A DNA stretch of 64,000 bases from Gammaproteobacteria bacterium (lineage in GTDB: Bacteria; Pseudomonadota; Gammaproteobacteria; JABHGC01), in the NCBI GenBank assembly GCA_027077805.1, contig JALWTS010000004.1, forward strand, positions 35,552 to 99,551, read 5' to 3'. The notes under the pieces are model-generated. The model was not told the origin of the DNA. It saw only the letters and a list, made by a program, of their open reading frames with translations, and did not search any database. Below, piece by piece: positions 20,001 to 28,748 of this stretch; position 1 is the first letter of the stretch; each line of letters opens with the position of its first letter. Made by a program: the position numbers and the translations under genes.

Positions 20001-23000
20001 GGTGCAAAGTTATGCGGGTGCTAACCAAACCTTTGCTTTGACAAAAGACGTCAGTCATGGCTTAAGAGAATTAGTACAAGCGCAAGGTGCGACTTTGTAT
20101 ATGGGCTTATTAGCCTGTTTTAATTTGCTCTTACATCGTTATACTGGGCAAGAGGATATTTTAGTCGGTTCGCCCGTGGCAAACCGTACTCGTGCGGGTT
20201 TGGAAAATATTGTGGGTTATTTTGTTGACCCTGTGGTATTACGATCACGTTTCAATGACCGCATGAGTTTTGTGGATTATTTAGCCCAAATGAAAGAGGT
20301 GGTATTAGGAGCTTTATCGCATCAAGATTATCCGTTTTCTATGCTAGTCGAACGGTTTCATCCTGTGAGAGACCCCAGTCGTTCTCCTTTGTTCCAAGCC
20401 ATGTTTGTCTTACAAAAACCCCCCCAACAACAAAAAAGTGGTGATATTTCTAATTTTATTCTAGGAAAAAAAGGCAGTCGTACCCGTTTAGGAGACATGG
20501 AATTAGAATCCATTGAACTGTCTCAACAAGTGGCAATGTTTGACTTAATGCTGACCATGGCAGAAGGGGACGAAGCGATTCAAGCCTCATTCCAATATAA
20601 TACTGATTTATTTGAATCGTCAACCATTGGCATTATGATCAGCCATTTTCAGACCTTAGTCAAAGCCTTAGTGGATAACCCTTATCAAGCCTTATCCGAA
20701 ATAACGTTAATGTCAGAAGGCGATAAATATTTATTACTGGTTGAATGGAATGATACCAAGATTCATTATCCACAAGTCGCCTGTTTGCAAGATATGTTTG
20801 TGGCACAAGTGAATCATACGCCAGATGTGATTGCCTTAATTGATGAACAGAGTCGTTATAATTATTGGGAATTGAATCGTTATGCCAATCAAGTCGCACA
20901 TATTTTACAGCAAGTCGGGGTAGGACCCAATCAATTAGTCGGGATTTGTATTCCCCGTCAAGCGAAAATGGTGGTGGCAATTTTAGCCATTTTAAAAGCA
21001 GGAGGGGCGTATTTACCTATTGATTCGGAATATCCTCAGGACCGAATTGACTATATGATTCAAGATTCGCAAATTAAGGTATTAATTACCCTAACGGAGA
21101 TTGCGGAACGCTTAAGCTCGCATTCGCTTAATTTTATTTGTTTGGATAGTGAGACGGAGGCGAAGAATATTGCGACTCAAAGTGAAGAGAATCCTAGCCA
21201 TACGGCTACTTTAAATGATTTAGCTTATATGATTTATACATCGGGTTCCACAGGACGGCCCAAAGGGGTGATGATTCCCCATCAAGGGATTGCAAATCAC
21301 ATGGCATGGATGCAAACGACGTTTCCATTAAGCATTGGGGATGCCGTACTGCAAAAAACTCCCTTCAGCTTTGATGCCTCCGTGTGGGAATTTTTTGCCC
21401 CGTTGTTTAGTGGTGCTTGTTTAATAGTGGCCAGACCTGGGGGGCATCGTGATAGTCAATATATGGCAGAAGTCATTGAAAAATATCATATCACTACCTT
21501 ACAGCTCGTCCCTTCTGCATTAAGAATGTTATTAGAAGTGGTGAGTAAGGATAGTTTGCAAAGTTTAAAACGAGTTTATTGTGGTGGTGAAGTATTATCG
21601 CCTGATTTAAAAGAGAAGTTTTATCGTAAGGTTGACGATTGTGTCTTAGTTAATCTGTATGGCCCGACAGAATGTACGATTGATGCTACCTATTGGCAAT
21701 GTGAACGTCATAGTCATACCGCATTAATTCCGATTGGACGACCGATTGCCAACACGGAAATTTATATTTTAGACAAATCTATGAACCCCGTGCCTGTTGG
21801 GGTTCCGGGGGAATTACACATTGGAGGCTTAGGCTTGGCCAAAGGTTATTTTAATCGTGATGATTTAAGCAAAGAACGTTTTGTGCCGAATCCATTTTCA
21901 GAAGAAGCGAATCAACGTTTATATAAAACAGGCGATTTAGCCCGCTATTTGCATACAGGAAGTATTGAATATTTAGGGCGTATGGATCATCAAGTCAAAT
22001 TGCGTGGTTATCGTATTGAATTGGGTGAAATTGAAGTGATGTTGACCAAGCATCGTGCCGTGAATGCGTGTGTGGTCATGGCAAGAGAAGATACGCCGGG
22101 GAATCAAAAATTAGTGGCTTATGTCATTCCTGAGGCTGACACCGAACCCAGTCATGCGGAACTACGACAACATTTATTAGCCACATTGCCTGATTATATG
22201 GTACCCAATGATTATTTAATCTTAGATGCCTTCCCTTACACCCCCAGCGGTAAAGTGGATAGATTAGCCTTACCTGCCCCTTCAGGGCCTTTATTAGACG
22301 ATGCCGCTTATGTGGCACCACGAACCTCAGTGGAATTAAGCCTTGCGAATATTTGGACAGAAGTGTTAGGGGCAGGTCGTGTTGGGATTGAGGATAACTT
22401 TTTTGAGTTTGGTGGGCATTCCTTATTGGCTACGCAAGTGATTTCTCGTATTGAGGAACAGTTAAATGTTAGCTTGCCTGTCCGAACTATTTTTGAAACG
22501 CCCACGATTTCAGGTCTCGCGGAACAAGTTGAGTTAGCCTTAGGTACGTCAGGAGCGATTGAACAATTGCCTTTAGAAAAAATCCCGCGTGAAGAGAAAA
22601 TGTTGGTGTCTTATGCCCAACAACGTTTATGGTTTGTGGACAAAATGTTGGCAGGTTCCCCTGTGTATAATATGCCCGTTGCCCTGCATTTACGGGGTTT
22701 GGTCAATATTGACGCCTTACAATTAAGTGTCCATGAACTGGTACAACGCCATGAAAGTTTACGCAGTCATTTTATTGCCGTTGATGGGCAACCGCATACG
22801 ATGATCAATCATTGGCAGGATTTTGAATTGCCCTTCATTGATTTATCGCAAACCTCCGCATCCGATGCTTGGCAAGAGTCTTTGAAATTATTAACCGATG
22901 ATGCCAAAAAACCCTTTGATCTCAGCCAAGGCTTAGGATTATTCCGAGGCTTATTAGTAAAAATTGATCAAGATAACTATCATTTATTATTGAATTTACA

Positions 23001-25836
23001 TCATATGGTGGCAGATGGTTGGTCATTAGGTGTGATTTCTAATGAATTGATGATTTTATATAAAGCCTTTTTAGAAAGTAAAACCTCACCATTACCGCCA
23101 TTGGACTTACAATATGTGGATTATGCCCATTGGCAAAAACAATGGTTAGAGGGGGAACAACTCACTGCCCAAATTGCCTACTGGAAGCAGACCTTGCAAG
23201 GTGCCGCGGTATTAGATTTGCCTACCGATAGACCCCGTCCTGCGGTTCAACGCTTTAAAGGGAGTAAATGTCATCGTATTATTCCTTTAGAATTATTAGT
23301 GAATTTGGAAGATTTAAGTCAAGAACATGCCGTGAGTTTGTATATGACCTTGTTTTCCGCATTTAATGTATTACTACATCGTTATTCAGGGCAAGACGAT
23401 TTAGTGGTTGGGGTGCCTGTTGCGAATCGCAAACGAGTGGAAATTGAAGGCTTAATTGGCTTATTTGTCAATACCTTAGCGATTCGTACCTTATTAACAG
23501 GCGAGTTAAGGTTTTTGCAATTATTAGAAAAAGTACGAGAGGTCTCATTCGCGGCTTATGCCCATCAAGATGTGCCCTTTGAGAAATTAGTGGAAGCCTT
23601 AGATATTCCCAGGGATACCAGTCGTAATCCATTATTTCAGGTGATGTTTACCTTACAAAATACGCCAATGCAAGAATTTCGATTGCCAGATATTGACGTG
23701 GAACTTTTAGAGATTGACAATGGCACGGCGAAATTTGATTTATGGTTGTCTTTAATGGAAACTGCCCAAGGTTTAGAAGCGACGTTAGAATATAATAGTG
23801 ATTTATTTGATCGTGCGACGATGGACCGAATGTTAGACCATTATATGGTGTTATTAAAACAAATTGGTTTAACGCCAGAAGAAGCGATTGCCCGTTTAAC
23901 GATGTTAACCCAACAAGAAAAGCATAATTTACTCACGGTTTGGAATCAAACCGCATCGGAATATCCTGCGGATCAATGTATCCATCACTTATTTGAACAA
24001 CAATCAGAGATGACACCTGATACGATTGCGGTTGTTTATGGGGAAGAGCATTTATCGTATCAAGAATTAAATGCCAGAGCCAATCAATTAGCCCAATATC
24101 TACGAGTATTAGATGTCGGCCCTGATGTCTTAGTTGGGGTTTGTATGTCGCCTAGTTTGGAATTAATCATTGCCATTTTCGGCATTTTAAAAGCAGGCGG
24201 TGCTTATGTGCCAATGGATTCTTCTTATCCTAAAGAACGTTTGCAATGGATGGCGGAAAATTTAAGCATCGTTTTAACCCAAAGTACCCAAGCCATGAAT
24301 ATTTCGTCATCAAAACGCATTGATTTAGATATTGAGTGGAGTGAGATTAGCCGTCGCAGTCGCCGTAATTTAATGAGTGGCGTGGGTTCGGATAATTTAA
24401 TTTATGTGATTTATACGTCAGGTTCGACAGGTAAGCCTAAAGCCACAGGGGTGTTACATCAAGGCGTCAGCAATTTAATTCATTGGTATATCAATGAATT
24501 TCAAATGACCGCTAAAGATAAAAATTTGATCATTAGCTCCATTGGTTTTGACTTAACCCAGAAAAACTTTTTTGCCCCTTTATGTTCAGGTGGGCAATTA
24601 GTCTTACCCACGGTGCAACATTATGATCCAATACTTATTGCCAACACCATGAAACAACAGCAAATTAGTCTATTAAATTGTGCCCCTAGTGCCTTTTATC
24701 CGCTACTAGAACACTTATTGCCAACGGACTTGGCCAGTTTACGTTATGTCTTTTTAGGTGGTGAACCCATTGTGTTAAAAAAACTCAGTTCATGGTTAGA
24801 GCATCCCAGTTGTCAAGCTACCTTAGTGAATACTTATGGGCCGACGGAATGTACGGATATTGCGGCATTTCATCGAGTCACCGATTTAAGCAATGATAGC
24901 ATTCCGATTGGTCGTCCTAATAATAATGTGGAACTTTATGTCTTAGACCCGCATTATCAACCTGTGCCTATTGGCGTGCCAGGGCAATTAGGAATTGCTG
25001 GCGTTGGGGTAGGGCGTGGTTATATTTATGATGCGAAATTGACTGAGGAAAAATTTATTGATCATCCGTGTCGTCCGCAATCAGGAGAAAAACTCTATTT
25101 AACAGGCGATAGAGTGCGGTATTTAGCCAATGGTCAAATTGAATTTTTAGGACGCTTTGATTATCAAGTCAAACTCAGAGGGTTGCGTATTGAATTAGGG
25201 GAAATAGAATCGTTATTACGCCAACAAGAAGGGGTGGAAGATACGGTAGTGGTGGTAAGAGATGAGCGTTTAATCGCTTATTTCGTCATGGAATCCGACA
25301 TTGATACGCAAAGTTTGCGTGATGTCTTAAAACAACATCTCCCGAATTATATGATACCTTCGGTATTTATAAGCCTAGAAGCCTTTCCATTATCACCGAA
25401 TGGCAAAGTGGATCGTAATGCCTTACCCACGCCAGATTATTCACAATTGGATCAAGGCAAACAAAAAATAGCACCTAGAAATGACCAAGAACAACAAATG
25501 TTAGAAATCTGGCAAAAGATTTTAGGGGTTGAAAATATTGGTGTTTACGATAATTTCTTTGAATTAGGTGGGCATTCTTTGTTAGCTACCCAGTTATTAT
25601 CACGAATTAAGCAATTCTTCAAAGTCGAGCCTTCCTTGCAACAAGTATTTGATGATCCTAGCATCGCAGGTTTAGTGAGCATTATTGAAACCAGCAAACC
25701 AGTCGAAACCACGGCACCTCGTATCCAAGCCAGACCAAGAAAAGCCAGAAAACGTAAAGAACTTAAAGCTCAGTTGGATCAGTTGTCGGATTCGGAATTG
25801 GAGGCGTTGTTACAGCAGAAGTTGCATAAGAATTAA
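17080..25836 (+). CDS. nonribosomal peptide synthetase, FAAL-ACP-C-A-T-C-A-T, no thioesterase
   Basis: 2918 residues from GTG 17080 (ACGGAG at 17067-17072). Order: fatty-acyl-AMP ligase (about 25-620; YTSGSTSAPKGV near 191, MRTGDFGF, RGRNHYPQDIE); carrier with Ser703 in GLDSLS; condensation domain with HHIAIDLW at 892; adenylation domain 1 (TSGSTGRPKGV near 1387); carrier Ser1781 in GGHSLL; condensation domain 2 with HHMVADGW at 1974; adenylation domain 2 (TSGSTGKPKATG near 2446); carrier Ser2833. The binding-pocket residues of A1 read by alignment to GrsA as D-A-W-Q-Y-G-L-I-D, close to glutamine codes; A2 reads D-L-K-N-F-G-T-D-I, which I cannot assign. Both C domains are before L-type A domains and no epimerase is seen. 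The enzyme should build an N-acyl dipeptide. There is no thioesterase or reductase; the end is a basic linker and an acidic helix (LSDSELEALLQQKL). No carrier-activating transferase gene is in the window. Confidence 0.93.
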   Translation: MKQLPKEYRSQVAEEISTSSGAVCPIENPSSLVELLQWRAKHTPNHIAYIFLQDGEKEGARLTYAELDVKVRAIAAKIQPISQAGDRVLLLFPASLEYLAAFLACMYANVVSIPAYPPRNKRHLPRFQSILDDAKPVAILAASQILKDLERVFANVPELEQFTWLVTDEIDNSVAEQWTPPLLRPETLAFLQYTSGSTSAPKGVMLTHGNLVHNQRLIQTVSDHRPEQVYVGWLPLFHDMGLGNALQSIFVGMASVLMAPVAFIQQPLRWLKAISHYKAHTSGGPNFGYELCVTKISEEQCQDLDLSSWLLAFNGAEPIKAETLARFTEKFAPYGFPSTAHMPCYGLAEATVGVSAGEKWQTHIVRYFDGQALTQDKVVEVEPTQEKARPLVGCGWAWLDQTLLIVNPETATVCDANQVGEIWLSSPSVGLGYWNRDDMSKETFEAKVQGYEQNFMRTGDFGFFLENQLYVTGRLKDMVIVRGRNHYPQDIEATIEQAYQDDSGVSPVQSGGCAAFSVDIDGQEELVVVAEVERRYQLVCQRLAKQVAQRSEESKYIENKRPNPKRSQDDWELDPEDLIAILRKAVTEWHDLHIHTILLLKFGGLPKTSSGKVQRSRCRMQFLEGELPTVWISELSLGMAKDDKASNEKELEPITVERVMAQAEEKRPAWLEKELQLQIARELYMPMEELDVSRPLNAFGLDSLSAVELGHRLETHLGVIISEVDLLEGMTIRGLVQRILEQLKMPEHRRSLPLTASEDIRDHYPLSYGQQALWFLNEFAPESRAYNISFAALIHSDVDLEVLRQSVQSLLNRHPSLSTVYGSVHGEPVQMPGQHKALFFTQEDVSDWQAKEICARLNRDAVKPFDLKKGPLLRLSLLSQSDNRHFLLLSVHHIAIDLWSLVILFNELQELYPALKQQREAVLSPLPLRYTDFVFWQQKLLESEEGQRLWDYWRQQLSGCHNVLDLPTDRARPSVQSYAGANQTFALTKDVSHGLRELVQAQGATLYMGLLACFNLLLHRYTGQEDILVGSPVANRTRAGLENIVGYFVDPVVLRSRFNDRMSFVDYLAQMKEVVLGALSHQDYPFSMLVERFHPVRDPSRSPLFQAMFVLQKPPQQQKSGDISNFILGKKGSRTRLGDMELESIELSQQVAMFDLMLTMAEGDEAIQASFQYNTDLFESSTIGIMISHFQTLVKALVDNPYQALSEITLMSEGDKYLLLVEWNDTKIHYPQVACLQDMFVAQVNHTPDVIALIDEQSRYNYWELNRYANQVAHILQQVGVGPNQLVGICIPRQAKMVVAILAILKAGGAYLPIDSEYPQDRIDYMIQDSQIKVLITLTEIAERLSSHSLNFICLDSETEAKNIATQSEENPSHTATLNDLAYMIYTSGSTGRPKGVMIPHQGIANHMAWMQTTFPLSIGDAVLQKTPFSFDASVWEFFAPLFSGACLIVARPGGHRDSQYMAEVIEKYHITTLQLVPSALRMLLEVVSKDSLQSLKRVYCGGEVLSPDLKEKFYRKVDDCVLVNLYGPTECTIDATYWQCERHSHTALIPIGRPIANTEIYILDKSMNPVPVGVPGELHIGGLGLAKGYFNRDDLSKERFVPNPFSEEANQRLYKTGDLARYLHTGSIEYLGRMDHQVKLRGYRIELGEIEVMLTKHRAVNACVVMAREDTPGNQKLVAYVIPEADTEPSHAELRQHLLATLPDYMVPNDYLILDAFPYTPSGKVDRLALPAPSGPLLDDAAYVAPRTSVELSLANIWTEVLGAGRVGIEDNFFEFGGHSLLATQVISRIEEQLNVSLPVRTIFETPTISGLAEQVELALGTSGAIEQLPLEKIPREEKMLVSYAQQRLWFVDKMLAGSPVYNMPVALHLRGLVNIDALQLSVHELVQRHESLRSHFIAVDGQPHTMINHWQDFELPFIDLSQTSASDAWQESLKLLTDDAKKPFDLSQGLGLFRGLLVKIDQDNYHLLLNLHHMVADGWSLGVISNELMILYKAFLESKTSPLPPLDLQYVDYAHWQKQWLEGEQLTAQIAYWKQTLQGAAVLDLPTDRPRPAVQRFKGSKCHRIIPLELLVNLEDLSQEHAVSLYMTLFSAFNVLLHRYSGQDDLVVGVPVANRKRVEIEGLIGLFVNTLAIRTLLTGELRFLQLLEKVREVSFAAYAHQDVPFEKLVEALDIPRDTSRNPLFQVMFTLQNTPMQEFRLPDIDVELLEIDNGTAKFDLWLSLMETAQGLEATLEYNSDLFDRATMDRMLDHYMVLLKQIGLTPEEAIARLTMLTQQEKHNLLTVWNQTASEYPADQCIHHLFEQQSEMTPDTIAVVYGEEHLSYQELNARANQLAQYLRVLDVGPDVLVGVCMSPSLELIIAIFGILKAGGAYVPMDSSYPKERLQWMAENLSIVLTQSTQAMNISSSKRIDLDIEWSEISRRSRRNLMSGVGSDNLIYVIYTSGSTGKPKATGVLHQGVSNLIHWYINEFQMTAKDKNLIISSIGFDLTQKNFFAPLCSGGQLVLPTVQHYDPILIANTMKQQQISLLNCAPSAFYPLLEHLLPTDLASLRYVFLGGEPIVLKKLSSWLEHPSCQATLVNTYGPTECTDIAAFHRVTDLSNDSIPIGRPNNNVELYVLDPHYQPVPIGVPGQLGIAGVGVGRGYIYDAKLTEEKFIDHPCRPQSGEKLYLTGDRVRYLANGQIEFLGRFDYQVKLRGLRIELGEIESLLRQQEGVEDTVVVVRDERLIAYFVMESDIDTQSLRDVLKQHLPNYMIPSVFISLEAFPLSPNGKVDRNALPTPDYSQLDQGKQKIAPRNDQEQQMLEIWQKILGVENIGVYDNFFELGGHSLLATQLLSRIKQFFKVEPSLQQVFDDPSIAGLVSIIETSKPVETTAPRIQARPRKARKRKELKAQLDQLSDSELEALLQQKLHKN

Positions 25837-25946
25837 AAATCAAAAACTAAAGACTAAAAGGTAATATTTCGCCGATAATTGTCATAGCGATTTTCATAAA
25901 ACTTCACTATGATCAAAGTATCTGTTTAATTTTAAAGTGGTGAAAT

Positions 25947-26600
25947 ATGTTATGTGAACCCAAATATTATCCTCCTATTGAGGAAAAACTCAATGTCTTG
26001 TCCCATGCACTTGGTTTGGTACTTAGTATTATTGGCTTAGTATTCTTAGTGAGTCATGCCAATTCCTATGGCAATATTTGGCATTTAGTCAGTTTTAGTA
26101 TTTTTGGGGCAAGTTTAGTGATTTTATATACTGCCTCTACTATTTATCACCATGTACAAACACCCAACTTACGACGTAAACTACAAGTCATTGATCATTC
26201 GGCTATTTATGTATTGATTGCGGGTACTTATACGCCATTTACTTTAATTACTCTCAATGGTAGCACGGGTTGGTTAATTTTTGGCATTGCTTGGTCAATG
26301 GCATTGGTCGGCATTATTTTTAAATTGTTTTGTACGGGTAAATATACCTTAGTTTCTACGCTAATGTATTTATTCATGGGCTGGATGATAGTATTTTTTA
26401 TTGATCCTTTAATGGATAATTTCGCATTCAATGGCTTGCTTTGGTTATTCTGGGGGGGGATGTCGTACACCTTAGGGGCGATTTTATTTAGTATTGAGAA
26501 ATTACATTTTAATCATTCAATTTTTCATGTATTCGTGTTAGTTGGCAGTGCTTGTCATTTTGTTTCAGTGTTTTTTTATGTGTTGCCCGTGTCATCTTAA
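25947..26600 (+). CDS. hemolysin III / YqfA family membrane protein
   Basis: 217 residues with seven hydrophobic helices. EEKLNVLSHALGLVLS at the N-terminus, TIYHHV and IDHSAIYVLIAGTYTPF are signatures of the HlyIII/PAQR superfamily, whose conserved His and Ser/Asp residues are thought to form a metal site in the membrane. The hemolysin name comes from a Bacillus cereus member; the role in Gram-negative bacteria is unclear. It stands alone after the NRPS gene. Confidence 0.88.
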   Translation: MLCEPKYYPPIEEKLNVLSHALGLVLSIIGLVFLVSHANSYGNIWHLVSFSIFGASLVILYTASTIYHHVQTPNLRRKLQVIDHSAIYVLIAGTYTPFTLITLNGSTGWLIFGIAWSMALVGIIFKLFCTGKYTLVSTLMYLFMGWMIVFFIDPLMDNFAFNGLLWLFWGGMSYTLGAILFSIEKLHFNHSIFHVFVLVGSACHFVSVFFYVLPVSS

Positions 26601-26685
26601 ATTAGGCAGGTTTTGAGATTCTCTACTTGAAAAACCATTGAAAACCAACGACAATAGTTAGCAATGCTATTGGAATAAGCTAACG

Positions 26686-27303
26686 ATGTCTGAATCAACG
26701 CCTAGCAATCATCCTATGATTGAAACCATCCGTAGAATTTTACCCCAATTACAGCAAGCCGCAGAACAAGGCAACCCAGAAGCCCAGTATCATTTGGCAA
26801 TGTTATATGGTGAAGGTGAAGGGGTGGCATTAGATTATGTGAAAGCGGGTTATTGGTGTCATAAAGCCTCAGAACAAAATCATGTCAAAGCCATGCGAAC
26901 CTTGGCTTGGTTATATGCCAATGGGTATGGTTTCGAACAAAGTGATGAAAAGGCAGGAAGTTTCTATCAACGTTTAGCGGAACTGGGGGATTCGAGAGAT
27001 CAATATTTTTTAGGGATGTTGTATAGTACTGGACGTTATAATATGCCAATTGATATTGGCCAGACTCTCTATTGGTATCAACAGTCTGCTCATCAAGGTC
27101 ATGTCCAAGCCCAATATGCGTTAGCAAAACTTGCTTTAGAAGGCAAAGGCGTTGAGCAAGATAATGAGGTAGCGTTTCAGTGGCTAAGTTTGGCCAGTAG
27201 CCAAGGTCATAAAAAAGCTACCGAGGAATTAAAAACCTTATTAAAAAATCTTCCTGAAGATGAAGTAGCGCTTTATAAGCAACGGATGTTAAATCAATAT
27301 TAA
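26686..27303 (+). CDS. Sel1-repeat protein
   Basis: 205 residues with four or so Sel1-like (TPR-type) helical repeats: AEQGNPEAQYHLAMLYGEG, ASEQNHVKAMRTLAWLYANG, AELGDSRDQYFLGMLYSTG, AHQGHVQAQYALAKLALEG. No signal peptide is visible, so cytoplasmic. Such repeats bind partner proteins; the partner is unknown. It may be transcribed with the DsrC-like gene 52 bases downstream. Confidence 0.85.
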   Translation: MSESTPSNHPMIETIRRILPQLQQAAEQGNPEAQYHLAMLYGEGEGVALDYVKAGYWCHKASEQNHVKAMRTLAWLYANGYGFEQSDEKAGSFYQRLAELGDSRDQYFLGMLYSTGRYNMPIDIGQTLYWYQQSAHQGHVQAQYALAKLALEGKGVEQDNEVAFQWLSLASSQGHKKATEELKTLLKNLPEDEVALYKQRMLNQY

Positions 27304-27355
27304 CCGCCTTAATATCTCGAATTGAAAGCAAACATTTAATTTAAAGGAATTTGTA

Positions 27356-27694
27356 ATGGACACCCTCACTTTAGAACAAATAGCAACGGATGAGGAAGGC
27401 TTTTTTTTAAATCCTGAACAATGGAATCAAGAATTAGCTAAAGCAGTTGCTCAACAAGAAGGCATTGACTTAGAAACTGACCATTGGAGGGGGATTAATT
27501 TTATTCGCAATTATTTTGAAGAACGGCAAATTGTGCCAGAGAATCGAACCTTATTAAAATTTTTAAAAGAAAATTTAAGCCCAGAACCGGCGACTCGTCG
27601 TTATATTCCTCAACTTTTTCCTTATGGTTATGGTCAGCAAGCCTGTCAAATTGCAGGTATGCGTAAACCCAGAAAATTAATGTTGGATGTATAA
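27356..27694 (+). CDS. DsrC/TusE family sulfur-carrier-like protein lacking the C-terminal Cys
   Basis: 112 residues with the DsrC fold signature: TDEEGFFLNPEQWNQELA, HWRGINFIRNYF, FPYGYGQQACQIAGMRKP. DsrC proteins carry two cysteines on a flexible C-terminal arm, eleven residues apart, the last one penultimate. Here the first is present (C97) but position 108 is Leu and the chain ends KLMLDV, so the arm cannot make the usual disulfide. TusE proteins keep the terminal Cys and often lose the inner one, the reverse of this case. It is therefore neither a standard DsrC nor a standard TusE, perhaps a regulatory paralogue. AAAGGA precedes the ATG. It overlaps nagZ. Confidence 0.85.
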   Translation: MDTLTLEQIATDEEGFFLNPEQWNQELAKAVAQQEGIDLETDHWRGINFIRNYFEERQIVPENRTLLKFLKENLSPEPATRRYIPQLFPYGYGQQACQIAGMRKPRKLMLDV

Positions 27695-28739
27695 ACCAAT
27701 GCTAGGACCATTAATGATTGATGTGGCAGGGATTGAATTACTTGCGGAAGAACAAGAAAAATTAGCCCATCCTTTAGTGGGGGGGATTATTTTATTTACT
27801 CGTAATTATGAGTCTATAGAACAACTGCAACAACTCATTCAACGCATGCGTAAAATTAAACCCTTGTTATTAATTGCGGTAGATCATGAAGGTGGACGGG
27901 TCCAACGCTTTCGACAGGAATTTAGTGCACTTCCTCCCGCTTCATGGATAGGAAAAGATTATAATCAACATCCAAGACAAGCCAGATTATTAGCGGAAGC
28001 AATGGGTTGGTTAATGGCAAGTGAATTACGCAGTGTGGATATTGATTTTAGTTTTGCCCCAGTATTAGATTTAGATTTTGGGATGAGTCAAGTCATTGGT
28101 CATCGAGCTTTTCATGCGTCACCTGATGCGGTCTCAGAGTTGGCTTGTGCCTATGTCAAAGGTATGCATGAAGCGGGGATGGCGGCCGTTGGCAAGCATT
28201 TTCCTGGGCATGGGGGGGTGGCAGCGGATTCGCATACCGATTTGCCGATTGATAATAGAGATTTGGAAGATTTATTATTACAAGATTTCGTGCCATTTGA
28301 ACGCTTAATTGCTTACGGGATTGATGGTTTAATGCCTGCCCATGTATTATTTCCCAATATTGCCAAAGAATTAGCAGGCTTTTCCCCCTTTTGGATTCAA
28401 CAAATCTTACGGAAACGGTTTCAATTTGAAGGGGTGGTTTTTAGTGATGATTTAAGCATGGAAGCCGCAACAATGGCAGGTGATTGTTTAGTCAGAACGG
28501 AAATGGCATTAGCCGCCGGCTGTGATATGGCATTGATTTGTAATCAAGCTGAGAAAGTTGAACAGGTTTTAGATCAATTAAACTATCAAAACGATGTCGT
28601 GTCTAAAACCCGTTTAGCTCGAATGCATGGTTGTTCGGCACTCAGTCCAGAAAAACTCCGCCTAGAGCCGAAATGGAAAAATGCAATGCGTTTGTTAGCT
28701 GATTATGAGGAATCAGGTAATAGCCATTTAATTATTTAA
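27687..28739 (+). CDS. nagZ: beta-N-acetylhexosaminidase
   Basis: 350 residues from ATG 27687; ATG 27699 (MLGPLMIDVAG) matches the start of E. coli NagZ better. GH3 family: LVGGIILFTRNYES, VDHEGGRVQRFR, and KHFPGHGGVAADSHTDLP, which carries the histidine/aspartate of the catalytic loop; FSDDLSMEAA holds the nucleophile Asp. It removes GlcNAc from anhydromuropeptides in the cytoplasm during cell-wall recycling. It overlaps the DsrC-like gene by 8 bases and is followed by hpt, a common pairing. Confidence 0.95.
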   Translation: MYKPMLGPLMIDVAGIELLAEEQEKLAHPLVGGIILFTRNYESIEQLQQLIQRMRKIKPLLLIAVDHEGGRVQRFRQEFSALPPASWIGKDYNQHPRQARLLAEAMGWLMASELRSVDIDFSFAPVLDLDFGMSQVIGHRAFHASPDAVSELACAYVKGMHEAGMAAVGKHFPGHGGVAADSHTDLPIDNRDLEDLLLQDFVPFERLIAYGIDGLMPAHVLFPNIAKELAGFSPFWIQQILRKRFQFEGVVFSDDLSMEAATMAGDCLVRTEMALAAGCDMALICNQAEKVEQVLDQLNYQNDVVSKTRLARMHGCSALSPEKLRLEPKWKNAMRLLADYEESGNSHLII

Positions 28740-28748
28740 ATTGAAATA

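Noticed and set aside
17564..22505. Several antisense open frames of 65-106 codons inside the NRPS gene
   Set aside because: They lie opposite a well-supported coding frame, have no ribosome sites and no recognisable motifs.
25837..25946. Terminator after the NRPS gene
   Set aside because: A 6-bp TCATAG/CTATGA pairing exists but the loop is long and no T-run follows.
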